Source of the DNA: Nicotiana tabacum
Lineage: Eukaryota > Streptophyta > Magnoliopsida > Solanales > Solanaceae
Direction of reading: 5' to 3'
NCBI RefSeq assembly: GCF_000715075.1
Contig: NC_134089.1
Span: 64,152,697 to 64,216,696, forward strand
Length of the DNA: 64,000 nucleotides
Shown: piece by piece, positions 23,657 through 34,034 of the stretch
Layout: every line of letters begins with the position of its first letter
Position numbering within the stretch: position 1 is the stretch's first letter
Made by a program: the position numbers and the translations under genes
Notes under the pieces: model-generated
The model's input: the letters and a program-made list of their open reading frames with translations, nothing else
Told to the model about the DNA's origin: nothing
The model's database searches: none

Positions 23657-23690
23657 TGAAATTGAAAGGGCCGGCTTACTCTTTCCTATG

Positions 23691-23811
23691 GCTCACCAAC
23701 TCCCAGGTTTCTTTTCTCTTCTCTTCCCTCTACCTACCCTAATCCACCACCCAACTCTCCGTTAATATTAACGCCGTCACATTCTCCACCTAACCTCTTT
23801 CCCTATATAAA
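23691..23811 (+). promoter_or_regulatory. C4H proximal promoter: AC elements and TATA box
   Basis: TCACCAACTCCC (23693-23704, box-L like), ACCTACC (23732-23738, AC-I), CACCCAAC (about 23747-23754) and ACCTAACC (23788-23795, AC-III like) precede TATATAA (23804-23810). AC elements are established MYB binding sites that coordinate PAL, C4H and 4CL in xylem and under stress. The transcription start is expected near 23835, giving a leader of about 80 nt. Confidence 0.8.
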
Positions 23812-23912
23812 ACATCACACTTTACACACTTTTAAACTCAACAGGTGGAACAATAACTGCAATTATTCCTCTTTGTTATTATACTCTTTTGCCATTTTGA
23901 GCACTCCAAGAG

Positions 23913-26900
23913 ATGGATCTTCTCCTTCTAGAGAAGACCCTTATAGGCTTATTCTTTGCTATCATTGTAGCTATAGTTGTTTCTAAGCTACGTAGCAAGA
24001 AATTTAAGTTGCCCCCAGGTCCAATTCCTGTGCCAATTTTTGGCAATTGGCTTCAAGTTGGTGATGATTTGAATCACAGAAACCTCACTGAATATGCCAA
24101 GAAATTTGGTGACATGTTCTTGTTAAGAATGGGACAGAGGAATCTTGTTGTTGTATCATCCCCTGAATTAGCCAAAGAAGTTTTGCATACACAAGGGGTT
24201 GAATTTGGATCAAGAACTAGGAATGTGGTGTTTGATATTTTCACTGGAAAAGGCCAAGATATGGTTTTTACAGTATATGGTGAACACTGGAGGAAGATGA
24301 GGAGGATTATGACAGTTCCATTTTTTACAAACAAAGTGGTGCAGCAGTATAGGCGTGGGTGGGAAGATGAAGTGGCACATGTTGTTGAGGATGTGAAGAA
24401 AAATCCAGAGTCAGCAACTAATGGGATTGTGTTGAGGAAAAGGTTGCAGCTTATGATGTACAATAACATGTACAGGATTATGTTTGATAGGAGGTTTGAG
24501 AGTGAGGATGATCCTTTGTTTAACAAGCTTAAGGCTTTGAATGGGGAGAGGAGTAGATTGGCTCAGAGTTTTGAGTATAATTATGGTGATTTTATCCCTA
24601 TTTTGAGACCTTTCTTGAGAGGTTACTTGAAGATATGTAAGGAAGTTAAGCAAAGGAGGTTGCAGCTTTTCAAAGATTACTTTGTTGATGAAAGAAAGTA
24701 AGTTCACTTTTTTAATGTTGATTCTATATACTCTTAGTTGCAGGGTCTATGTACATATTATCACTTTTGCTTTGCATCTGCTTTCTCAATTTCATGATGT
24801 TTTTTTTACTATGATTTCTATTGGCAGTACTGATATTGTCTCTTTTTGTCTTTTTGTTCTTGAGCCGAGGTCTTTCGGAAACAGCCTCTCTACTCACTCG
24901 GGTAGCCTCCCTAGACCCCACTAGTGACATTTTACTGGGTCGTTGTTGTTGTCGTCGTCTATATACTCTTATCTCTAGGATTCAATTTTAGATTTGAAAA
25001 GAAAAAAGAGAAAGAGAATGAAAATAGAAAATACCTTTCAGACAAAATTGGCTAATAAGAAAGGCCAAAGACACAACTATCATACGAAATGTTTCTTTTG
25101 GGAAAAAGAAACACACTCGTCTACGTCATTGTTTTTTGATTGTTTAATGAGAAGAATGGCCGTGTAGTTTGTAAATTGCTATAGGACATCTTAATTAGGT
25201 CTCCTAATGAATTCTCATGGCAACTATTTTTATAGGAAACTTGCAAACACGACGAAGAGCATGGACAATAATGCGCTAAAGTGTGCCATTGATCACATTC
25301 TTGAGGCTGAACAGAAGGGAGAGATCAATGAGGATAATGTCCTTTACATTGTTGAGAACATCAATGTTGCTGGTATATTTCAAATATCCTTGTTTCCCCT
25401 TTTATTGAGTTATGATAAGTTCTCCTTTTACATTCTCATCATTCTTGCTGTTGATTAGTAATATATATATGCCTAAGCTTAAAATGTGCCAAATTATGTT
25501 GGGGGTCAAAGTACAAGTCTAGGTTTTCCAGATAAATGGGTTGGTTTTCTAATGAGTCCCATTCTTGGATGAGTTTAAACAGCCTTTTAATGTGGTTGAA
25601 AGGTTGGTCACATCAACAAGTAGAATTAGGAAGAAAGCCAGGCGTAACATACAACGATAATGACACATCCTCAATTATGATCCATTTTTTAATATTGTCA
25701 TAATTATTAATCATTCTTTATTGCCAAAATAACTGATTTATAGGTGGACACGTTTCCTCATTTCAATTTTAGTCCTACACTTTTCTACCTAAAAGGAAAA
25801 AAGGTTGCTTCCATAGGCCAACAACAACAACAACCCAGTAGCATCCCACTAGTGGGTTACCCTGAAGGGATAGAGAGATTGTTTCCAGGAGACCCTCGAC
25901 TCTTGCTTCCATGGGCCCCATGATTATAACTTTTGGATGAGAAAAGGGGCTTTCTTCATAGGTCGTAGTTTGATATTTAACGTAGTCTAGTGGGTTGGTT
26001 GTACCAACTGCTCAAATTTTAGGGGGTACTCTAGGTGAAGCAGCATCAACTGCGATTTTGGGTGCCTATGCAGCAGAGGCGGACCTATGTGTATGGGTGA
26101 GGGGTCACTTGACCCCGTAAACTTCGACCTATGCTTCGGTAGAAATCTTGTATTACGTATGTGTATATATCTTAAAAATAGTTAATTTAAAACAGTTGGC
26201 ACCCTGAACACTAAAAGCCTTTAGGGGACACTGGTTGAGCAGAATATGTGCAAATTCTGGGTCCGCCTCTGAGTATGTAGAAACATTTACCTTACAATAC
26301 TGTCCTTCGATATCGATGGCTGACCTAGAAGTACATGCTATTTCATGTTTGATAATGGCAACAGATTGATTCTGAATTATTTGAATGAAGGTAGAGAAGT
26401 TTCATTCGAGAAATAGCGATGTTCCTGTTTTAAGAAAACAATACCACAAATGTGATGGTCCAGCACTCAATGAAAAGTTCTTTTCTTTTGGCTTTCTAGG
26501 ACTTCTGTCTATAGTGATTGAGAAATGTGTGATTCCAATAAATGCTAGGATGCTTCTTTATGGAATACATTTGCTCTTATGGTTTCATTAATGGAACTTT
26601 AATGACTATGCTAATATGTTGAATTTTTGTTGTGATTGTGAGCAGCAATAGAAACTACACTGTGGTCAATTGAGTGGGGTATTGCTGAATTAGTGAACCA
26701 CCCTGAAATCCAGAAGAAACTCCGTGACGAGATTGACAGTGTTCTTGGAGTAGGAGTGCAAATCACTGAGCCAGAACTCAACAAGCTTCCTTACCTTCAG
26801 GCTGTGATCAAGGAGACCCTTCGTCTCCGTATGGCAATCCCTCTTTTAGTCCCACACATGAACCTTCACGATGCGAAGCTTGCTGGATATGACATTCCCG

Positions 26901-27244
26901 CGGAGAGCAAGATCCTGGTAAACGCTTGGTGGCTGGCTAACAACCCCGCTACCTGGAAGAAGCCCGAAGAGTTTAGGCCAGAGAGGTTCTTCGAAGAGGA
27001 GAAGCACGTTGAGGCTAATGGCAATGACTTCAGATATCTTCCATTTGGTGTTGGCAGGAGGAGCTGCCCTGGAATTATCCTTGCATTGCCAATTCTTGGC
27101 ATTACTTTGGGACGATTGGTGCAGAACTTTGAGCTGTTGCCTCCTCCAGGACAGTCAAAGCTTGACACAACAGAGAAAGGCGGGCAATTCAGTCTGCACA
27201 TTTTGAAGCATTCCACCATTGTGATGAAACCAAGATCTTTTTAA
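23913..27244 (+). CDS. C4H: trans-cinnamate 4-monooxygenase (CYP73A), three exons
   Basis: Endoplasmic-reticulum P450 that hydroxylates trans-cinnamate to p-coumarate with NADPH and P450 reductase, the second step of the phenylpropanoid pathway to lignin and flavonoids. Exons 23913-24697, 25236-25372 and 26646-27244 have GT-AG borders and join in phase to 506 residues, against about 505 usual for the family. Visible features: N-terminal membrane anchor (about 5-24), proline hinge PPGP (34-37), I-helix AAIETT (307-312) built across the second splice junction, ExxR (E364-R367), RPERF (418-422) and heme loop [10 protein letters not shown] with Cys448. No stop or missing key residue. The two-intron layout is that expected of class I C4H. 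The start is the first ATG after the TATA box and gives the full anchor. Introns are 538 and 1273 nt and carry transposon pieces. AC elements upstream fit co-regulation with lignin genes. Confidence 0.97.
24862..24957 (+). mobile_element. TS SINE 3' part in C4H intron 1
   Basis: GAGCCGAGGTCTTTCGGAAA, then CCTCCCTAGACCCCACTAGT and a GTTGTTGTTG tail, the diagnostic 3' half of the Solanaceae TS SINE. The 5' border is unclear, perhaps near 24740. The central part is shortened. Confidence 0.8.
25819..25910 (-). mobile_element. TS SINE 3' part in C4H intron 2, reverse orientation
   Basis: The complement reads GAGTCGAGGGTCTCCTGGAA, CCCACTAGTGGGATGCTACT and GGGTTGTTGTTGTTGTTGG: the same SINE inserted opposite to transcription, with a middle deletion. 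Confidence 0.8.
26074..26271. mobile_element. hAT-like MITE in C4H intron 2, 198 bp
   Basis: Perfect terminal inverted repeats CAGAGGCGGACC and GGTCCGCCTCTG. Flanks CTATGCAG and GTATGTAG match at six of eight bases (one base offset), consistent with an eroded 8-bp hAT target duplication. No transposase. Confidence 0.75.
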
Positions 27245-28066
27245 ACTTTGTGATTTGTATCAATTATGATGTTCGAGTATGATTTTCAGTTGATTCAAAA
27301 CCTTGAAATTTGACAGAAGGCATTCTTCTTTTTTTTTTCTTTTTTTTTTGGTGTCATGTAAAGCCCCTATGGACTAGACTTACAATAAAATTTAGCTATC
27401 TGAAATGTTCTTTGCTGCAGAATGATACCCAGTAGAGCTATCTGATTTTGTGTTTTAAAACCTTTCATTCTATGTCCAGCATCAGTTATCGAAACAGTTT
27501 GTGAGTTCTAACTTCTACAGACTACAGTGAAGAGTTGTGACTTACATACGTAGATATTTTTATAAAATTGAATATTTCCTAAATTTATCCCATGATTTCT
27601 GTTCCAAAACTTTTTTCCCCGTATATTGCATACATAGGCTGTCTCTCTTGCAACTCCATCACTTCCTCAAGTTTCTCTCTATTGAAACTGCATGAATAAG
27701 TTCAGCATAGACCATCCTGAAGATACTAGCCCTCTGTGATTTCCCTTTAGCTTGTTTAATAGCCCAGTTTAGATGGTGTTCCCAGCGATCACTATAACTA
27801 TATTAACTCTGTATTTGATTCATCATGTGCTTGGAATAGAGCACATCTGGGTCCACAACTAATCCCCAACTGATCAACCTATCAATTGTCCACATAACTG
27901 CAGACACATGGTGAAAATGGACTTTGGTTTAGCATTATTTTGAAACATCAAATATTTCCAGCTCACTCTAGGAATATCCCCCTTCAAGTATATGTGTTTG
28001 ATTAGGCTCTTTTCATCAGTAAACTTATATTGTATCTGTGACACTATATCTCGAGTACCACTGATC
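27245..28066 (+). other. C4H 3' UTR and downstream intergenic stretch
   Basis: A pyrimidine run (27325-27350) and AATAAA at 27384-27389 suggest polyadenylation shortly after 27400. Beyond that I see no gene up to the hAT MITE at 28075. Confidence 0.55.
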
Positions 28067-28074
28067 TGCCTAAT

Positions 28075-28259
28075 CAGTGGCGAAGCTAGGAATTTCCCCA
28101 AGGGTGTTCAATTTAAAAGAAATAGATTTTTTTTGACAAAGAGTGTTCGATATGTGTTATATACTTCTAAAACGTAATATTTTACCTATGTACACAGTGC
28201 AATTTTTCGACAAAAGATGGTCAGTTGACCACCCTTATCACCATGTGGCTTGGCCACTG
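28075..28259. mobile_element. hAT-like MITE, 185 bp
   Basis: Ends CAGTGGCGAAGC and the complement of CAGTGGCCAAGC. Flanked by TGCCTAAT (28067-28074) and TGCCTAAC (28260-28267), an 8-bp target duplication with one change. Confidence 0.85.
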
Positions 28260-28319
28260 TGCCTAACCATCCAACATGCTTGCTTTGGGATGGCCATTGA
28301 CGGTATCTGTTGACCCTTA

Positions 28320-28968
28320 GGGGTCGTTTGGTGCGGAGATAAGTTATGCATATATTAACTATGCAAGTATTAGTTATGCAGTAATTAAATTATGCATGTA
28401 TTACTTATACATGTTTTAGTTATGCAAGAATTAATTCTTTTTGAATGCTTAATTTGTTGTATAAAATACTAGTCCCACATTATATAATTTAAAGTTTTTT
28501 TTTAACTAAATCATCCTCAAACAAGAATTTAAGAATACAATAGAACGAATGACTCTTCATCAAAATAGCAACCAAATATTTTATAAATTGTCCAAAATTT
28601 TATACGGAGATTAAAACACGACTCCCTTCGGTCCATAATAAGTGACCAATTTGCTTTTTTATTTTGGTCCAAAATAAGTGTCCATTTATATAATCAAGAA
28701 AGAATTCAATTTGTTTTTACAAAATTACCTTTATGTACATATCCCTAAAAAGTTTTCTTACTCCTCAATTAAATATTTAATTAAGGGTAGTTTAGTCATA
28801 CTAGATATTTTTGTATAAAATTTAATATTTTCTTAATGGGCGTGTCAAAAGTAAATTAGTCACTTATTATGGACCGGAGGAAGTAATTAAATATTATAAT
28901 AGTTATACTAGATTTCATACATAGTTATGCATATATTAATGTATAATGAAGGCAAACCAAATCACCCT
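28320..28968. mobile_element. Harbinger/Tourist-like MITE with a nested insertion
   Basis: Left end GGGGTCGTTTGGTGCGG, right end the complement of GGGTGATTTGGTTTGC; TTA at 28317-28319 and 28969-28971 is the target duplication. Shares TTAGTTATGC words with 16890-17560, so it is the same family. Interrupted by a Stowaway at 28622-28883. Confidence 0.75.
28622..28883. mobile_element. Stowaway-like MITE nested in the Harbinger-like MITE, 262 bp
   Basis: Ends CTCCCTTCGGTCCATAATAA and the complement of CTTCCTCCGGTCCATAATAA, the classical Stowaway terminus. TA follows the right end; the left flank is GA, so the dinucleotide duplication is mutated. Confidence 0.85.
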
Positions 28969-29229
28969 TTAATATAATAGGCAATGGTCCATTTGATTCA
29001 TAATTTGTCCTACTAATGGGACTAGTCCTGGCAGGCATTTGCAATATCAGTTTTGTTTCACAGTTGAAGATTGATCATTAAATTAAGGCCTCCAACAGAC
29101 CTGGGAACACAAACTCTATCCCAAGCAATTAGGGATTTCTTACTGATTGCATTTGCACCAGACCATATATAGCTTCTGCAAAAAGCCTTTTATCAGCTTC
29201 AGCACTTTAGCATGTAAGATGAATAATGG

Positions 29230-31018
29230 ATACAAACGGAGAATAATCAATAACTCGTAATCACAAGCCTTGAGAATTCATTAATACAAGAATAACTAGA
29301 TGACTCACATAATCGGAATAATATAATCAAGTGCATCAAGTAATATAAGGACAATAAAGGCAAGTAAAAATATGAGACAATAAAAATGTACAAATAATAC
29401 AGGTAGGAACATGTAGCAAGTAAGCAGATATTGAGTAAGAAATGTATAAATTGAAACATGTAATAGCTAAATGACAGATAACAAGGCATATATAACAAGT
29501 AAGAACATGGAGCAATCAAAGCATGTAACAAGAGATAACATGGAATAAGTGATGACATGAAAGTAAATAACCCAACCCGCATACTTTAACCCATGACAGC
29601 GCATATACACTTGTCACCTTGCATATACGTTGTTCCCACACATAATTTATGTAACAAATAGACCAACAAGTCATAATTCCCTCAAATCAAAGCACACGAC
29701 ACTTACATCTTTGCGCAACCAACTCAACAATCAACTACGACTTTTCTTTTCGAACAAGCTTCCAAACCAACCAAATCTAGCCAAATATCGTTCAAACAAT
29801 TCAAAATAAGCTTTAGAAACTACCCACGAATGAAAAAAGGTTCAATCTTTGATAAAATTGACAAAGTCAACAAAAGTCAAACCCATGCCTGCTTGGTCAA
29901 AATTTGATATTCGGACCAAAATCCGATTACACATTCACTCCCCGAGCCCAGTTATGTGATTTATTTAAAAATCTGTCCTCAATTTGAGGTCTAAATCTCA
30001 ATTTTACAGCATCCCTCAATTCTACCCAAAACTCCTAATTTCTACCATGGAAATCCTAGATTTGATATTAAAATGCATGAAAAGTAATGGAAAATTGATA
30101 GAAAGTGAATTAGAATTACTTACCAATGAATTTCGGAAGAAAAAGTTTTTCAAAAATCGCATCTAGAGTGTTTAGGGTTGAGAAATGGTAAACGAGCTAA
30201 GTCTCGTTTTTCCCTCAGAAACCCAGCTACAGGTATCACATTTAGGAATAGTTGTTCGCAAATGCGAAGTCCCATATGTGACACATTGATTGCAAATGCG
30301 ATCAGTGCATCAAATGGCTAGTGATCGCAAATGCGACTAGTATCTCGCAAATGTGAACTACCCACCCATCGCGGATGCGAGCTTAACTTCGCAAATGCGA
30401 AGCTTCCCAACACTACACTTCATCACAAATGCGAAACCTTTGTCGCAAAAGCGAACACAGTGAACTTCGCAAAAGCGAGATCTAGCGACTGAGCACCAGA
30501 ACTGGAATGCACCAGCAGTTCAAAAATCAACCAAACTCTTCCGTAACACATCTGAAACTCACCCGAGCCCTCGGGCTCCAAACCGGACATGCATACAAGT
30601 GTAATAACATTCTACAAACTTTCTCACTACCTCAAATCATCAAAATAACATCAAATAACAAGAATTGATCATCAAAACTCACGAACTTCAACTTTAAAAC
30701 TTATTTTCACAATTTTTTACATAACACGCCGTAATGCACTCGGGTCACCCCGGACCCCAACCAAATGTGCATACAAGTCAAAAAAATCATACGAAGCTAT
30801 GTGAATCGTCAAAATACGGATTCGAGGTCATTTACCACCAATGTTGTCAACTCAAGTCCCATTTTAGGCCAAAAATCACTTTTTCTTCAAAAATCTTACG
30901 TAAAAACTTTTCGAAAAATGACACGGACCACACACAAATTAAGAAATATCAAATGAAGCTAATAGAGGTCTCGGAACAGAGAAGTAAAATATAGTTCTCT
31001 AAACAACCTATCAGGTCG
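29230..31018 (-). repeat. chromovirus-type LTR fragment
   Basis: On the minus strand it begins ACGACCTGATAGGTTG near 31018 (canonical starts here read TGTAACGACC), then a segment with ACTCGGGTCACCCCGGACCC on the plus strand, shared with the LTR at 38499, then a cluster of CGCAAATGCG words (30245-30475), then AT-rich sequence with repeated AACAAGTAAGAACATG-like words to about 29230. The lower border is not defined. No internal region of this element remains, so it is a solo or truncated LTR. Short open stretches inside are non-coding shadows. The 28972-29229 stretch before it holds nothing I recognise. Confidence 0.6.
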
Positions 31019-31030
31019 TCGTAGAAACTC

Positions 31031-32463
31031 AACGAGTTTATACGGCCACTCTTTCAGAGCCCTCAATTAATTTTGTACTGCCAAATATTGTTATAATATT
31101 GGTTTCTTTCATAATTAAACAAGAGAAATATCTCTTATATTTTAATATGGTGTGCGTCGTAGCACTATCCAGAAGACATATTTCTTCTTTAATATTCATA
31201 CGGCCAAATGAAGACTCGACGTTTTCATATTCTTCATAAAGAAAAAAAATACATCATAAGTAATATTGAAAACTTTAAGAACAAAAGAAACTATATTTAG
31301 GAAAGTAAATACTGATAACATAAAAAGTTTTATTTAAAATATGAACTTCATAAAATAAAAAGAACTACTAATTTTAAACGTTTTGCCAGTAATAAGTCTT
31401 CAGTTATGATGCTCAAAGAAATCTTCAGCTTCTAAATGACTAATATCTGCAAGGCCTTTATAAATATTATTTTTATAAGAAAGGTTTGCTTCAACTTTAT
31501 CATAGTTATTCATACGGCACGCCTCAATATTATTTTGAAAGGTCAAGTGAGTCTCAACTTTATTTTATTTTCTTTTATAAAGGCTTGATAAATTGTGATA
31601 ACATATTCAGGCGTACAAAAAATTTATGCCCAATGATTTTTCAAACCACAACAATATCAAATAGTACTTTTGCCTTTCGAAGGATTATTCTGAGAATCCT
31701 TATTGTTCTCTTGTTTATAACGACCACCACCATGACGATTATTATTTCGTCCATTGTCATGCCCACGCATATTCATACGACTAGGATAATTATTGTCTTC
31801 TTTGAAACTTTTGTTCTATCGCTACTACATTCACTTCGAGGATTGGAGTTGATCCAATGAGACGAGTTTCATGATTTTTCATTAAAAGGGCATAATGTTG
31901 TTCCGACACCAAAAGACATGAAATTAACTCAGAATATTTTTCTTAAAGTTCTTTTCACGATATTGTTATTGTAACGCCATATTTGAGACATGAAAAGTGA
32001 AAAGAGTCTTCCACCATGTTCTTATCATTCATAAATTCTCCATATAACTTTAGTTGGAAAGTTATTTTATATACAATAGAATTGTATTTAATTACGTCTT
32101 ATAGTCATGTAGCCGTAAGTGTATTTACTCACGACAAACTTTTGGCAATATCATGACCTCTAGGTTGTCATATTATCTTTTTCCAAACTAGTTCATAATC
32201 CAGATGATGACGAAGGAAAATCATGGCTTTCGCCTTATTCTAACTTAATACTTCATTTACTTCTTTAATAGTGTCATCAAAACTTTTAGCCCTAAGATAA
32301 ATTTTTCAGCATCAAGTACTCATAGCAAATAATTATTTTCAGATATATCAAGTGCCACAATTTCAAGCTTTAATAAATGCGACATAGTAAAAATCTTTAA
32401 GAAGAATATAAAACCTGAATGATGCAAATAACCTCAATTGGTTAGAGACTCATGATAATAACG
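31031..32463 (-). pseudogene. copia gag and protease remnant
   Basis: On the minus strand, 31690-31850 codes an Asn/Arg/Gly-rich gag tail (NGRNNNRHGGGRY) that is clearly related to the one at 18600-18660 in the other copia element. Further on, at about 31031-31190, LLDSATTHTILKYKRYF and IFGSTKLIEGS are the copia retropepsin with its DSA active site. The sequence just inside the LTR shares the CTCTAACCAATTGAG leader with 18203-18220. Integrase and RT are absent; the fragment stops at 31030 next to the chromovirus LTR piece. Confidence 0.75.
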
Positions 32464-32723
32464 TATTATAAAATAGATCAAAATAGAACAATATAATAAT
32501 AAAGACAAAATATATAGGAGGAGAATATAGATATTTTCTTATTCAAGTTATTTCTTGTGTGTACTCCGTAGGATAAAGAATAGGATATAGGATACATTAA
32601 AGGTCATAAAAATACATCCAAGATTACAAATATTAAATAATAAATTAACTAAATACGTAAATCTCAAATGGTTCATGAAATAGAGATGTCTAACGGAACA
32701 TCCACTTTAATATATTCATAATA
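32464..32723 (-). repeat. copia 5' LTR of the minus-strand remnant, about 260 bp
   Basis: Minus-strand start near TATTATGAATATATTAAAG, end near TTTTATAATA, degenerate versions of TGTTAT and ATAACA. The leader and gag follow in order. Confidence 0.6.
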
Positions 32724-32758
32724 AATATATGTTTGATTTTGCATATTCAAAGATATAA

Positions 32759-33136
32759 AGTGACAAACGGGCGGGTCAGACCGGATATGGTTCGAGTTGA
32801 AAATGGGTAATGAAAAATGGATAAATTATTCGACCCGATCCATATTTAATACGGATAAAAAACGGGTTAACTGGAGGATAATATGGGTAACCATATTATC
32901 CATGACTTCTTGCATATGATCACTTTTGAGAGAATTCTTAGTCTCCCTAACTTGAGGAACCCCCAATTTGAGGTTTTACAAATGTAAAAGTTAGACTTAT
33001 TGGTTACCCATTGGTTATCCATTTTCTAAATGGATAATATGGTTCTTATCCATATTTGACCAATTTTTAAAAAGTTTATTATCCAGTTCATTTTTAGTGG
33101 ATAATATGGGTGGTTAACTATTTTTTTAACCATTTT
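32759..33136. mobile_element. short element with inverted ends, unclassified
   Basis: Left GTGACAAACGGGCGGGTC and right complement GTGGCAAAATGG match at 9 of 12 terminal bases. The interior has inverted copies of GGATAATATGGGT/ACCCATATTATCC words. No matching target duplication could be seen. Confidence 0.45.
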
Positions 33137-33153
33137 GCCACTCCTATTCGTAA

Positions 33154-34026
33154 TAGTATTTTAAAAGGCTTTTTGGGACTCGCTTCGGGGCGAGGCACTA
33201 TCAAAACGCCTTGAGATTCATATGTGAGACTTAGTTCTGTGAGGCTTACGCCCCCAAACGCCCGATTGTGCGCCATAAATACGCCTAACGCTCAACGCTC
33301 GGAACTCGCCCAACAGTTCCTATGCAAAACATGTATTGAATTCACTAATTTACACTGTTGACTCTCAAAATACTTTAACAAATGAATGATTAAAATTCTT
33401 TTTATCTATAAGAATATAAAAATTATGAATAACTCAAATAACGAACTATAGTATTACATATTTACTAATTGAGAACATCGTGAATATGAATATCATTTGA
33501 ATATTTCTTCTAAAAATAAATACCCAAAATTTATAGTCTTAATTCTATGTCTTTCAAAATTATCATATACTCCTTATTTTACTATTTAAAAATTATTTTA
33601 TATTTACTTATGAAGTAGTAATATATTGAATTACAGTTGATAAAATTTATTGAGTATTTACTTTTAAAGAGGTAAAATATGTAGTTTGATAATATGTTTC
33701 AAGAAATTATAATTTTAATTGTTTGAAAGTAAAGAAATTATAGTTAATTTATATTTCATAGTAACTTTAATAATATTGTATTATTTATATTTCTAAAACA
33801 TGCTAAATATTTTATTTTATACTAGTTTCTTTAATTATTTTTACTTTTCTTGAACTTATAATGTATCGTTTATATTTTTATTGTGTTATAATGCTATATT
33901 ATTCATATATAAATTAAAAAAATAAAGATTCGTGGGGCTTATGCCCTGTGTCGTGTCTTGAGGCTTTTGTCTTGCCCAATATTAAGTAAAACGCTCCAAC
34001 TCACGCCCTCGTCTTTTAAAACACTG
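33154..34026. mobile_element. non-autonomous hAT-like element, 873 bp
   Basis: Ends TAGTATTTTAAAAGGC and the complement of CAGTGTTTTAAAAGACG, with a GC-rich outer part and AT-rich middle. Flanks ATTCGTAA (33146-33153) and GTTCGTAA (34027-34034) form an 8-bp target duplication with one change. No transposase is visible. Confidence 0.75.
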
Positions 34027-34034
34027 GTTCGTAA

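Noticed and set aside
26385..26591. Open frame in C4H intron 2
   Set aside because: It lies within the intron, has no domain, and ends before the exon 3 acceptor.
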